The position numbers were made by a program, and so were the translations under genes. A model generated the notes under the pieces. That model was not told the origin of the DNA and made no database searches. It saw only the letters and a program-made list of their open reading frames with translations. Shown here piece by piece: positions 46,778 to 54,856 of a DNA stretch of 64,000 bases; positions within the stretch are counted from its first letter, which is position 1; every line of letters starts with the position of its first letter. The DNA lies in assembly GCF_003627215.1 (NCBI RefSeq), contig NZ_CP032677.1, positions 749,501 through 813,500 of the forward strand, given 5' to 3'. This DNA comes from Pseudomonas sp. Leaf58. Lineage in GTDB: Bacteria; Pseudomonadota; Gammaproteobacteria; Pseudomonadales; Pseudomonadaceae.

Positions 46778-47416
46778 ATGCACGACCTGCAGGAACTGAT
46801 CGACAACAACGCCCGCTGGGCCGACGCGATCAACCAGCGCGACCCCGATTTCTTCGCCAAGCTGGCCCGCCAGCAGACCCCGGAGTTCCTCTGGATCGGC
46901 TGTTCTGATGCCCGCGTGCCGGCCAACGAAATTGTCGGCATGCTGCCGGGCGACCTGTTCGTCCACCGCAACGTCGCCAACGTGGTACTGCACACTGACC
47001 TCAACTGCTTGTCGGTGATCCAGTACGCGGTAGAGGTGTTGAAGGTGCGGCACATCCTGGTCACCGGCCACTACGGTTGCGGCGGTGTGCGCGCCGCCAT
47101 GCAGGACCGCCAGCTGGGCCTGATCGATGGCTGGCTGCGCTCGATTCGCGACCTGTATTACGAAAAGCGTGGCGAACTGGCCAAGCTCGACAGCGAGGAG
47201 GCCAAGGTCGACCGCCTGTGCGAACTGAACGTGATCCAGCAAGTGGCCAACGTGGCCCACACCAGCATCGTGCAGAACGCCTGGCACCGTGGCCAGGAGC
47301 TGTCGGTGCATGGCTGCATCTATGGCATCAAGGATGGCCGCTGGAAGAGCCTGGACACCACCATCAGCGGCTTCGCCCAGTTGCCTCCGCAATATCGCTT
47401 GCGGGCATTGGAGTAG
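46778..47416 (+). CDS. can: Beta-class carbonic anhydrase
   Basis: A 212-aa zinc enzyme interconverting CO2 and bicarbonate. The Zn ligands are Cys and Asp in WIGCSDARVPANEI and His/Cys in HYGCGGVRAAMQ, all present. The C-terminus has WHRGQELSVHGCIYGIKDGRWK. The length matches E. coli Can (220 aa). The start ATG follows GAGGCAACG. It lies between rimI and an M15 peptidase gene, consistent with the gene order of P. aeruginosa near PA4676-PA4679 (from memory). Confidence 0.92.
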   Translation: MHDLQELIDNNARWADAINQRDPDFFAKLARQQTPEFLWIGCSDARVPANEIVGMLPGDLFVHRNVANVVLHTDLNCLSVIQYAVEVLKVRHILVTGHYGCGGVRAAMQDRQLGLIDGWLRSIRDLYYEKRGELAKLDSEEAKVDRLCELNVIQQVANVAHTSIVQNAWHRGQELSVHGCIYGIKDGRWKSLDTTISGFAQLPPQYRLRALE

Positions 47417-47475
47417 CAAGCCCGCACGGGCCTTGTAAGGGCGTATAGCAGTCTCTATACAGGGAGAGTAAAGGG

Positions 47476-48051
47476 ATGAAAAAACTGCTCCTGGCAGCAG
47501 GCCTCCTGCTAGCGGCCACAACCCATGGCGACGAACGCGACTTGTGGATGTTCGCCCAATGGGCTGGCGACCATCACACCCGTCCTTTCCGTGAAATGCT
47601 GGTGGATGCCCGCCTTTACGGCGTAGTGCCGATCCATCAGTTGCTGCGTTCGGCCTCGGACTGGAAGGTGTGCCGTGCGTCGCCGTTTGCCGTGCCGCCT
47701 GCCAGCAACTGGCCAGCCGTGCGCTCGACCCTCTCGCTGATCAAGACGCTGGACGAGCAGGGCATGCTGCGCCAGTTCGAGGTGGTTTCGGCCTACCGCG
47801 ACCCACGCCTGAACAGCTGCGCTGGCGGGGCAGCCAACAGCGCCCATACCCGGGCCTTCGCCGTCGATATCCTGTTACCTGGCTGGGCGGACCCCAACCC
47901 ACTGTGCCGTTTCTGGCAACAGTATGGCCAGGCTTGGAACATGGGTTTGGGCCGTTATCCCTCCGGGCGTATTCATGTCGATACCGCGGGCTATCGCACC
48001 TGGGGCGGTGACGGCAGTTCGGGCTCGTCGTTCTGTATCAAGCCCAAGTGA
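47476..48051 (+). CDS. Exported M15 family peptidase (D-Ala-D-Ala carboxypeptidase-like)
   Basis: A 191-aa secreted protein with signal peptide MKKLLLAAGLLLAATTHG. The zinc-peptidase fold of M15A/VanY-like enzymes is shown by SAYRDPRLNSC, SAHTRAFAVDILLP (S-x-H-x6-D) and RIHVDTAGYRTW, giving the usual His, Asp and second His ligands. It probably trims peptidoglycan peptides in the periplasm. Its last 61 nt overlap the end of a LysR gene on the other strand, an unusually long tail-to-tail overlap. The ATG follows GGGAGAGTAAAGGG. Confidence 0.83.
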   Translation: MKKLLLAAGLLLAATTHGDERDLWMFAQWAGDHHTRPFREMLVDARLYGVVPIHQLLRSASDWKVCRASPFAVPPASNWPAVRSTLSLIKTLDEQGMLRQFEVVSAYRDPRLNSCAGGAANSAHTRAFAVDILLPGWADPNPLCRFWQQYGQAWNMGLGRYPSGRIHVDTAGYRTWGGDGSSGSSFCIKPK

Positions 48052-48908
48052 GCCAGGCAGTCGCGGCATTCGCCCTTCACCCAGGCGGCGAAGCGCTGGC
48101 GCTTGCCGCCGTCTGCCACCGGCTGGGGGCTGAGTAGATGGTAGGCCGAACCGTCGCGCACAAAGCCGAACGGTGCCTGCAACTGCCCACTGTCGAGTTC
48201 GTCACGCACCATCAGGGCTGAGGCCATGGCCAGGCCCAGGCCGGCGCTGGCAGCTTGGATCGACAAGTAGAAGTGCTCGTAGTCGCTGCGCTCGGTGTGC
48301 CGCGCTTGCTTACCGCTCAAGCGCAGCCAGGTGGCCCAGGCACTCGGGCGGGTGCTGCTGTGCAGCAGGCGCTGGTGGTCGAGTTGGGGGCGGGCGGCGG
48401 GGTGGCATACCGGGCCGATCCATTCGTCACACATTTTCAGGCTGTACAGCTGATTGCCCCAGTGGAAGTCGTCGCGGCGAATGGCCAAGTCGACACCGCT
48501 GCGGGCGAAGTCCAGCGCCCCGCCGGCCGCCACCAGGTGCAACTGCAGGTCGGGGTGGGCGGCGTGGAACCGGGGCAGGCGCGGGATCAGCCAGCGCATG
48601 GCGATGGTCGGCTCGCAGGACAGTACCAGCACATTGTCACGCGCCTGTTGCTGCAGGCGCTGCACGGCGCCTTCGAGCTGCTCGAAGATTGCTTGGGTAG
48701 TGCCCTGCAGGGCACGGCCGGCCGGGGTAAGGAAAATGGCCCGGTTGCGGCGCTCGAACAGTTCCACGCCAAGGCTTTCTTCAAGCAGGCGCACCTGGCG
48801 GCTGACCGCGCCGTGGGTCACATGCAGGTGCTCGGCGGCGCGTACGAAGCTCTCGGTTTGGGCGGCGATGTCGAAATAGCGGAAGGTGTTGAGGGGGGGC
48901 AGTTTCAT
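47991..48908 (-). CDS. LysR-family transcriptional regulator
   Basis: A 305-aa LysR regulator of the GcvA/AmpR-like group: LPPLNTFRYFDIAAQTESFVRAAEHLHVTHGAVSRQVRLLEESLG is the HTH region, spread over about residues 3-60. The ATG at 48908 gives a normal length; the longer frame runs into a REP pair. It is divergent from a LysE-type exporter gene (start 49128), the classical LysR/LysE layout, so it probably activates that gene in response to an amino acid. Its 3' end overlaps the M15 peptidase gene. Confidence 0.87.
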   Translation of the reverse strand: MKLPPLNTFRYFDIAAQTESFVRAAEHLHVTHGAVSRQVRLLEESLGVELFERRNRAIFLTPAGRALQGTTQAIFEQLEGAVQRLQQQARDNVLVLSCEPTIAMRWLIPRLPRFHAAHPDLQLHLVAAGGALDFARSGVDLAIRRDDFHWGNQLYSLKMCDEWIGPVCHPAARPQLDHQRLLHSSTRPSAWATWLRLSGKQARHTERSDYEHFYLSIQAASAGLGLAMASALMVRDELDSGQLQAPFGFVRDGSAYHLLSPQPVADGGKRQRFAAWVKGECRDCLAHLGLIQNDEPELPSPPQVR

Positions 48909-48926
48909 GGCATTTGTGTTGCCAGT

Positions 48927-49000
48927 GCCGGCCTCTTCGCGGGCAAGCCCGCTCCTACAGTGATATCTGTGGGAGCGGGCTTGCCCACGAAGAGGCCGGT
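48927..49000. repeat. Paired inverted REP in the LysR/LysE promoter region
   Basis: GCCGGCCTCTTCGCGGGCAA and its inverted copy lie only about 20 nt upstream of the LysR start and within the divergent promoter region, where transcription structure may be affected. Confidence 0.8.
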
Positions 49001-49127
49001 AGCGGCACTTCACCTCTGTGAAAAAAACGAGCAGATATAGCCCACTATAAATCGATTTTTACCCACCCATAAGCACTCGATAATCCCCCGGTCTGTGCAT
49101 TTTCATCACCTATCGAGAGCCCTCAGC

Positions 49128-49742
49128 ATGACCGAACTCATCGCCGTCGCCCTGTTCACCCTGCTCGCCGTCATCAGCCCCGGCGCCGATTTCGCCATGG
49201 TCACCCGCAGCAGTTATGCCCAGGGCCGCAAGGCCGGGTTGGCTGCCGCCGTGGGTATCGCCCTAGGGGTGCAGGTGCACGTGTTGTATACGGTGCTGGG
49301 CATTGCGCTGATCATCAGCCAGAGCCCGGCGCTGTTCCTGAGCATGAAAGTGCTAGGGGCGGGTTACCTGATCTACCTGGGCTACCAGTCGCTGACCAAC
49401 ACCCAGCGCATCAGCCTCGACGGGGTCGCCCCATCCGCTGCCAGCGTGCTGCAGGCCCTGCGCACTGGCTTTCTGACCAATGCGTTCAACCCCAAGACGA
49501 TGTTGTTCGTGATCAGCGCTTACACTCAGGTGGTACAACCCGGCAGCCCGTTGATGCTGGATTTTGCCTACGGCGCTTTCATGTCCGTGGCCCACTGGTT
49601 GTGGTTCAGTCTGGTGGCGGTGTTGTTTTCCAGCACCGCACTGCGCAAAGCAATGATCGAGCGGCAAACACTGGTGGACCGTGTGATCGGCCTGGCGCTG
49701 ATCGGGCTTGGCCTGGCGGTGGCAGTAACCGGCATGCGTTGA
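49128..49742 (+). CDS. LysE/RhtB-family amino-acid exporter
   Basis: A 204-aa inner-membrane exporter with about six helices. The opening TELIAVALFTLLAVISPGADFAMVTRSSYAQGRKAGLAAA contains the RhtB/LysE PGAD-type signature (read in parts). GYLIYLGYQSL and LRTGFLTNAFNPKTMLFVIS are the other family blocks. The start ATG follows GAGAG. It is divergent from a LysR regulator, which probably controls it. Substrate (lysine, homoserine/threonine or other) cannot be read. Confidence 0.88.
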   Translation: MTELIAVALFTLLAVISPGADFAMVTRSSYAQGRKAGLAAAVGIALGVQVHVLYTVLGIALIISQSPALFLSMKVLGAGYLIYLGYQSLTNTQRISLDGVAPSAASVLQALRTGFLTNAFNPKTMLFVISAYTQVVQPGSPLMLDFAYGAFMSVAHWLWFSLVAVLFSSTALRKAMIERQTLVDRVIGLALIGLGLAVAVTGMR

Positions 49743-49813
49743 TCACGGCTGGCTGAGCGCTGTGGGGGCGAAGTAAACAGGGAGGTATCTAGCCTGGAGT
49801 ATTTTTCGCAGGC

Positions 49814-49848
49814 AAAGAAAAAGGGCTTACCTTGCGGTAAGCCCTTCG
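49814..49848 (-). terminator. Terminator of tRNA-Met
   Basis: On the minus strand AAGGGCTTACC-GCAA-GGTAAGCCCTT followed by TTTCTTT, just downstream of the tRNA. Confidence 0.9.
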
Positions 49849-49855
49849 TCTTGTT

Positions 49856-49932
49856 TGGTGGCTACACAGGGACTTGAACCCCGGACCCCAGCATTATGAA
49901 TGCTATGCTCTAACCAACTGAGCTATGTAGCC
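49856..49932 (-). tRNA. tRNA-Met (anticodon CAT)
   Basis: A 77-nt tRNA with encoded CCA. Acceptor GGCTACA pairs with TGTAGCC; the anticodon loop is ATTCATAAT in stem GCATT/AATGC; the T-arm has GGTTCAAGTCC. The D-loop contains AGTTGGTTAGAGC. The A-U/G-C first pair and normal D-arm point to an elongator methionine tRNA, although CAT tRNAs with lysidine (Ile2) cannot be excluded by eye. It has its own promoter and terminator. No integrase or attachment repeat is seen next to it. Confidence 0.93.
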
Positions 49933-49942
49933 GATGGCGCGC

Positions 49943-49971
49943 ATTATTCCCTTGAGCGGCCCCCCTGTCAA
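49943..49971 (-). promoter_or_regulatory. Promoter of tRNA-Met
   Basis: On the minus strand TTGACA (49971-49966), a 17-nt GC-rich spacer and AATAAT (49948-49943), ending 11 nt before the tRNA. The GCGCGCC discriminator between -10 and start is typical of stringently controlled stable RNA promoters. Confidence 0.82.
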
Positions 49972-50149
49972 CACTCATTTCAAAAAAAATTTGCACGCAT
50001 TCAAAAACTTAGCGGTCAGGCTCGGTTTCTACCTTTGCTCTAGGGACGGCCAGTGGCTTACAGGCGCCGTCGAGCGATAAAAAAGCTAGCTATGTATCTA
50101 TTAGTATCCCGATAATTGGATCCCAAACTGCGGATGGAGATCCAGGCAC

Positions 50150-51364
50150 ATGGCTACCAGTAGCGCCTCCACGGCAACCACCAGTGCGGCAGCGAGCCAA
50201 GCCACGCCGCTGGTGATGCGCATCATCGGTTTCTGCGCCCTGGCGCACCTGATCAATGACCTGATCCAGTCGGTGCTGCCGGCGATCTATCCGATGCTCA
50301 AGGCCAACTACGACCTGAGCTTCGCCCAGATCGGCATGATCACCCTGACGTTTCAGATCACTGCCTCGCTGCTGCAGCCTTGGGTGGGCTTTTTCACCGA
50401 CCGCCGACCGGCCCCGAACCTGCTGCCGTTGGGCACCCTGTGCACCCTGGTCGGTATCGTCATGCTGGCCTTCGTCGGCAGCTTCCCGATGATCTTGCTG
50501 GCCTCGGCCCTGGTGGGTATTGGCTCGTCAACCTTTCACCCGGAAACTTCACGCATTGCACGGTTGGCCTCGGGCGGGCGCTTCGGCCTGGCCCAATCGA
50601 CCTTTCAGGTGGGTGGCAATACAGGTTCCGCGCTGGGCCCGCTGCTGGCGGCGGCCATCGTCATTCCGTTCGGTCAGACCCACGTAGCCTGGTTCGGCCT
50701 GGCCGCGCTGTTCTTCCTCGGCGTTACCCTGATGCTGCGCGGCTGGTACAAGGAACACCTCAGCCAGGCCAAGGCGCGCAAGGCGGTGCAGGCCACCCAC
50801 GGCATTTCCCGCAGGCGCGTGATCGCGGCGCTGATCGTGTTGGGGCTGCTGGTGTTCTCCAAGTACTTTTACATGGCCAGCTTCACCAGCTACTTCACCT
50901 TCTACCTGATCGAGAAGTTCGAGGTGTCGGTGGCCAGTTCGCAGTTGCATCTGTTCCTGTTCCTGGGCGCGGTGGCGGCGGGTACCTTCTTTGGCGGGCC
51001 GATCGGTGACCGCATCGGCCGCAAGGCGGTGATTTGGTTCTCGATCCTGGGCGTGGCGCCGTTCACCCTGGCGCTGCCGTATGCCGACTTGTTCTGGACC
51101 ACGGTGTTGAGCGTGGTGATCGGCTTCATCTTGGCATCGGCGTTTTCCGCGATTGTAGTGTATGCACAGGAGTTGGTGCCGGGTAGCGTGGGCATGATCG
51201 CCGGTGTCTTCTTCGGGCTGATGTTCGGCTTTGGCGGCATTGGCGCGGCGCTGCTGGGGTATGTGGCGGACCTGCGTGGCATCGAATATGTCTATGGGCT
51301 GTGCTCGTTCCTGCCGTTGCTCGGGGTGCTGGCGGTGCTTTTGCCTTCTACCGATAAACGCTGA
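50150..51364 (+). CDS. fsr: MFS exporter, fosmidomycin resistance (Fsr) family
   Basis: A 404-aa inner-membrane exporter with 12 helices. A Ser/Thr/Ala-rich N-terminal tail (about residues 1-22) precedes LAHLINDLIQSVLPAIYPML. The loop ALVGIGSSTFHPETSRIARLASGGRFGLAQSTFQVGG is the Fsr mark (read in parts), matching the HPE-SR-ARxASGG phrase of E. coli Fsr. The second half contains GDRIGRKAVIW. It follows the tRNA with about 190 nt of divergent promoter space. Natural substrate is unknown. Confidence 0.85.
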   Translation: MATSSASTATTSAAASQATPLVMRIIGFCALAHLINDLIQSVLPAIYPMLKANYDLSFAQIGMITLTFQITASLLQPWVGFFTDRRPAPNLLPLGTLCTLVGIVMLAFVGSFPMILLASALVGIGSSTFHPETSRIARLASGGRFGLAQSTFQVGGNTGSALGPLLAAAIVIPFGQTHVAWFGLAALFFLGVTLMLRGWYKEHLSQAKARKAVQATHGISRRRVIAALIVLGLLVFSKYFYMASFTSYFTFYLIEKFEVSVASSQLHLFLFLGAVAAGTFFGGPIGDRIGRKAVIWFSILGVAPFTLALPYADLFWTTVLSVVIGFILASAFSAIVVYAQELVPGSVGMIAGVFFGLMFGFGGIGAALLGYVADLRGIEYVYGLCSFLPLLGVLAVLLPSTDKR

Positions 51365-51372
51365 TATCACCG

Positions 51373-51391
51373 GGGCTGCAAAGCAGCCCCG
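51373..51391 (+). terminator. Hairpin after fsr
   Basis: GGGGCTGC-AAA-GCAGCCCC directly after the fsr stop. No T-tract follows; TTGACG of the next promoter begins 5 nt later. Confidence 0.5.
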
Positions 51392-51395
51392 ACGA

Positions 51396-51424
51396 TTGAC
51401 GACCTGACACCCTTGGCCTAGAGT
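51396..51424 (+). promoter_or_regulatory. Sigma-70 promoter with long leader before the second MFS gene
   Basis: TTGACG (51396-51401), exactly 17 nt, then TAGAGT (51419-51424). A start near 51431 would leave a 5' leader of about 255 nt before the MFS gene at 51686. That leader contains an Arg-rich 45-codon frame and a GC-rich hairpin. Confidence 0.65.
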
Positions 51425-51464
51425 GCCGCCTCTTTTTCCAGCCACCTGTGTAGTAGCCAAAGCA

Positions 51465-51602
51465 ATGCGCCGTACCCAGTCCCTCCCAAACACCCGCCAG
51501 CCTGCTCTCCAGGCACTGCGTCGTGCGTGGCCGAGCGACACGGTGCTCAAGCGCCGCCGCAGCGTATTGTTTGCCTTCACCTTCTCGCCACACCTCGGCT
51601 GA
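51465..51602 (+). CDS. Candidate 45-codon Arg-rich leader peptide
   Basis: A short frame MRRTQSLPNT to SPHLG, 45 codons, inside the leader of the MFS gene at 51686. It holds nine arginines in clusters (RR, RR, KRRR). An imperfect GC-rich hairpin lies at about 51618-51648, between it and the MFS start. The ribosome site is poor, so translation is unproven. If real, a drug- or arginine-dependent stall could control the exporter, as leader peptides do for some resistance genes. Confidence 0.35.
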   Translation: MRRTQSLPNTRQPALQALRRAWPSDTVLKRRRSVLFAFTFSPHLG

Positions 51603-51685
51603 ATTGATCTGCGCTTTCGCGACGCGCGCCATTGCGGCGTGCGCGCCTGTGTCTGCACGTCTTTTCGGTTTGCAAGGAGTGGTAC

Positions 51686-52843
51686 ATGAACATGCGTTTG
51701 CTGGCGGGCCTATTGTTCGCCGTTTCGGTCGTGGGTTTCAGCCTGGGGGCCAGCCTGCCACTGGTGTCGTTGCGCCTGCATGAAGCAGGAGCGAGCACCC
51801 TGGAAATCGGCATCGTCTCGGCTATCCCCGCCGCCGGCATGATGCTATCGGCGTTTCTGGTCGATGCCTGCTGCCGCCACTTCACCCGGCGCACCCTCTA
51901 TTTGCTGTGCTTCAGCTTGTGCACGGTGAGCATTGCCTTGCTCGAGTCGGCGTTCGGCACACTGTGGCTGCTGGCGCTGTTGCGCCTATGCCTGGGGCTT
52001 GGCATGGGGATCGCCATCATCCTTGGCGAGTCGTGGGTCAACGAACTGTGCCCAGAGCACAGCCGTGGCAAGATCATGGCGCTGTACGCCACCAGCTTTA
52101 CCGGCTTCCAGGTGCTCGGCCCGGCCATGCTGGCGGTGCTGGGCGCCGATAGCCCGTGGATCACCGGGGTGGTCACCGCCTGCTATGGCTTGGCGCTGCT
52201 GTGCATCGTGCTGACCGTGCCCAACGACTATGTCGAACATGCAGAGGACGAAAAGAGCTTCGGCCTGGCGGGGTTCTTCCGCGTGGCGCCGGCGTTGTGC
52301 GTGGCGGTGCTGTTCTTCTCGTTCTTCGATGCCGTGGTGCTGTCGCTACTACCGGTGTATGCCACCAACCATGGCTTTGCCGTGGGCGTGGCGGCGCTGA
52401 TGGTGACCGTGGTGTTTGCCGGCGACATGCTGTTCCAGCTGCCGCTGGGCTGGTTGGCCGACCGGGTGGAGCGCACCGGGCTGCACCTGGTGTGCGGGTT
52501 GCTGGCGATGTCGATTGGTATTGGCTTGCCCTGGCTGCTGAACATGACCTGGCTGTTGTGGCCGTTGTTGGTGCTGCTGGGGGCAGTGGCGGGGGGCATC
52601 TATACGCTGGCCCTGGTGCTCATTGGGCAGCGCTTCAAGGGGCCGGACCTGGTTACCGCCAATGCCAGTGTGGGCTTGCTGTGGGGCGTGGGTAGTTTGG
52701 TCGGGCCGTTGGTGAGCGGTGCGGCGATGGATGTGGCGCCGCATGGTCTACCGATGGCGCTGGCGCTAATGGCCGGGTTGTTTGTGTGCTTTGCCCGGCA
52801 GTCGTACCGGCGCGCGGGGCGCTTGCGGGCGTTGGCGGACTGA
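51686..52843 (+). CDS. MFS transporter (YcaD/drug-efflux type)
   Basis: A 385-aa inner-membrane transporter with 12 helices. The ATG at 51686 follows AAGGAGTGG. The N-terminal half carries LRLCLGLGMGIAIILGESWVNELCPEHSRGKIMALYATSF (in parts), the mark of the YcaD group, where a conserved Glu-Ser-Trp in helix 5 is typical. FAGDMLFQLPLGWLADRVER opens the second half. Substrate unknown. A strong promoter with a 255-nt leader precedes it, which suggests post-transcription-start control. Confidence 0.85.
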   Translation: MNMRLLAGLLFAVSVVGFSLGASLPLVSLRLHEAGASTLEIGIVSAIPAAGMMLSAFLVDACCRHFTRRTLYLLCFSLCTVSIALLESAFGTLWLLALLRLCLGLGMGIAIILGESWVNELCPEHSRGKIMALYATSFTGFQVLGPAMLAVLGADSPWITGVVTACYGLALLCIVLTVPNDYVEHAEDEKSFGLAGFFRVAPALCVAVLFFSFFDAVVLSLLPVYATNHGFAVGVAALMVTVVFAGDMLFQLPLGWLADRVERTGLHLVCGLLAMSIGIGLPWLLNMTWLLWPLLVLLGAVAGGIYTLALVLIGQRFKGPDLVTANASVGLLWGVGSLVGPLVSGAAMDVAPHGLPMALALMAGLFVCFARQSYRRAGRLRALAD

Positions 52844-52966
52844 CGTTTGGCGCTGCTGCGCAGTCTTTTGGCCACGTCGGCCTGCTAGCAATTTGCCGCG
52901 CAAGAACCGGCGTTTACTGGCTAAACGGCTGCGCTAAGCTGGACCTGCAAGCTACTTGGAGGTGCC

Positions 52967-53593
52967 ATGATTCTGACCGACCTTTCCCCTGACGCGTACC
53001 GCGAAGCTAGCGAACACCTGGCAGCGCTCGACCCGGACTGGTCGCGGCACATCGCGGCGACCGGGCCTTGCTTGCACCAGGCCACGCCGGGGCGTGAGCC
53101 TTACGAGGCGTTGGTGCGGGCGATTGCCTACCAACAGCTGCATGCCCGAGCCGCCGAGGCGATTCTTGGGCGGTTGCTGGCGCTGTTCCCGCAGGGGGCG
53201 TTTCCCCGCCCAGAGCAGTTGTTGGCGGTAAGCTCGGAAGCACTGCGCGCCTGTGGTTTTTCCGCCAGCAAGATGGCAACCATTCAGGGCATTGCCCAGG
53301 CCCGCCAGGAGGGCTTGGTGCCGACTCGGCAAGAGGCACTGGCCATGGCCGACGAGGCCTTGATCGAGCGCCTGGTGGCGTTGCGCGGGGTAGGGCGCTG
53401 GACGGTGGAGATGCTGTTGATTTATTGCCTGGAGCGTTCGGACATCCTACCGGTGGACGATTTTGGCGTGCGCGAGGGGTATCGGCGGCTGAAGGGGCTG
53501 GACAAGGCGCCGACGCCAGCGCAGATGCGTTCGCTGGGCGCTGGCTGGCGGCCTTATCGCACCGTGGCGGCCTGGTACCTGTGGCGGGCTTGA
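52967..53593 (+). CDS. DNA-3-methyladenine glycosylase II (AlkA-like HhH-GPD)
   Basis: A 208-aa base-excision repair glycosylase. ALVRAIAYQQLHARAAEAILGRL opens the domain, the helix-hairpin-helix is LVALRGVGRWTVEMLLIY, and the catalytic aspartate is the second D in LPVDDFGVREGY. It lacks the AlkA N-terminal domain, as in the short bacterial/yeast MAG form. The ATG follows TTGGAGGTGCC. The adaptive-response gene ada follows after a REP pair, so alkylation repair functions cluster here. Confidence 0.9.
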   Translation: MILTDLSPDAYREASEHLAALDPDWSRHIAATGPCLHQATPGREPYEALVRAIAYQQLHARAAEAILGRLLALFPQGAFPRPEQLLAVSSEALRACGFSASKMATIQGIAQARQEGLVPTRQEALAMADEALIERLVALRGVGRWTVEMLLIYCLERSDILPVDDFGVREGYRRLKGLDKAPTPAQMRSLGAGWRPYRTVAAWYLWRA

Positions 53594-53612
53594 GGTTTTT
53601 GCATGGCCTGTA

Positions 53613-53710
53613 CCGGCCCTTTCGCGGGCGTGCCCGCTCCCACAGGTACAGCGCGCTTCTCAAAGCAGGCACGATCCCTGTGGGAGCGGGCAAGCCCGCG
53701 AAGAGGCCGG
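53613..53710. repeat. Paired inverted REP between the AlkA-like gene and ada
   Basis: CCGGCCCTTTCGCGGGCGTG and GTGGGAGCGGGCAAGCCCGC form two REP units about 40 nt apart in the gap, leaving only 31 nt before the ada start. Confidence 0.8.
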
Positions 53711-53741
53711 CACTGGCAACAACCTATCTGGACACTTACCA

Positions 53742-54800
53742 ATGAACCCCTACACCACCCCCGACCAACGTTGGCAAGCCGTAGAGGCCCGCGACACCGC
53801 CGCCACCGGCCACTTCGTCTACGCCGTGCGCACCACCGGTATCTACTGCCACCCCGGCTGCAAATCACGCCTGGCTAAGCGCAGTAACGTCGAATTCTAC
53901 GAAACCCCCAGCGCCGCCGAAGCCGCCGGCTATCGCGCCTGCAAACGTTGCGCTGGCAACCCCCGTGGCTGCACCACCCGTCACAGCCAATTGGTCACCC
54001 GCGCCTGCCGCCTCATCGAAGCCAGCGACCCTGCGCCCAGCCTCAGCCAGCTCAGCGCCCAACTGGCCGTCAGCGCCTTCCACCTGCACCGTCTGTTCAA
54101 GGCCGAAACCGGCGTTACCCCCAAGGCCTACGCCACGGCCTACCGCGCCCGGCGCCTGCGCGCGCACCTGGAAGACGGCCAGCGCTCGGTCACCGATGCC
54201 ATCTACGACGCAGGCTACAACTCCAACAGCCGCTTCTACCAAAACGCCGACCAGCGCCTGGGCATGCGCCCCCGGCAATACCGCGCCGGTGGTGCCGGGG
54301 CCACCATCCACTTCGCCCTCGGCCAGTGCTCACTGGGCGCAATCCTGGTGGCCCAGAGTGCCAAAGGCATCTGCGCGATCTTGCTGGGCGACGACCCAGA
54401 GGCCCTGTTGCATGACCTGCAGGACCAGTTTCCCAAGGCCCAACTGATCGGCGGCGACAGCGCCTATGAACGGCAGGTCGCTGAAGTGGTGGGGTTTGTC
54501 GAGGCCCCGGCGCTGGGCCTGGCCCTGCCGTTGGACGTGCAAGGCACGGCGTTCCAGGAGCGGGTGTGGCAGGCCCTGCGCGAGGTGCCGGCCGGTAGCC
54601 GGGTCAGCTACAGCGACATCGCCGAGCGCATCGGCGCACCCAAGGCCGTGCGCGCGGTGGCCATGGCCTGCGCGGCCAACCACATCGCGGTGGCCATCCC
54701 CTGTCATCGGGTGGTGCGCCGGGACGGCGACATCAGCGGCTACCGCTGGGGCGTCGAGCGCAAACAGCAATTGCTCACGCGAGAAACGGCACTCTCCTGA
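53742..54800 (+). CDS. ada: Bifunctional Ada: DNA methylphosphotriester/O6-methylguanine repair and regulator
   Basis: A 352-aa protein with three parts. The N-terminal zinc domain has cysteines in GIYCHPGCKSR and ACKRC, the first being the methyl acceptor from phosphotriesters. The AraC-type HTH lies at about residues 90-180 (LSQLSAQLAVSAFHLHRLFKAETGVTPKAY in parts). The C-terminal O6-alkylguanine transferase has the acceptor in AVAIPCHRVVRRDGDISGYRWG. All key residues are intact, so it should repair both lesions and activate repair genes such as itself and the AlkA-like gene upstream. Confidence 0.94.
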   Translation: MNPYTTPDQRWQAVEARDTAATGHFVYAVRTTGIYCHPGCKSRLAKRSNVEFYETPSAAEAAGYRACKRCAGNPRGCTTRHSQLVTRACRLIEASDPAPSLSQLSAQLAVSAFHLHRLFKAETGVTPKAYATAYRARRLRAHLEDGQRSVTDAIYDAGYNSNSRFYQNADQRLGMRPRQYRAGGAGATIHFALGQCSLGAILVAQSAKGICAILLGDDPEALLHDLQDQFPKAQLIGGDSAYERQVAEVVGFVEAPALGLALPLDVQGTAFQERVWQALREVPAGSRVSYSDIAERIGAPKAVRAVAMACAANHIAVAIPCHRVVRRDGDISGYRWGVERKQQLLTRETALS

Positions 54801-54856
54801 TCGCCTGAAGCCGCGTAGAATCCACCGCCAGATCGAATTGTATAGAGGAATATTCG

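Noticed and set aside
49856..49932. tRNA-Met as an integration site for a genomic island
   Set aside because: No integrase, no direct repeat of the tRNA 3' end and no shift in gene content were seen on either side.
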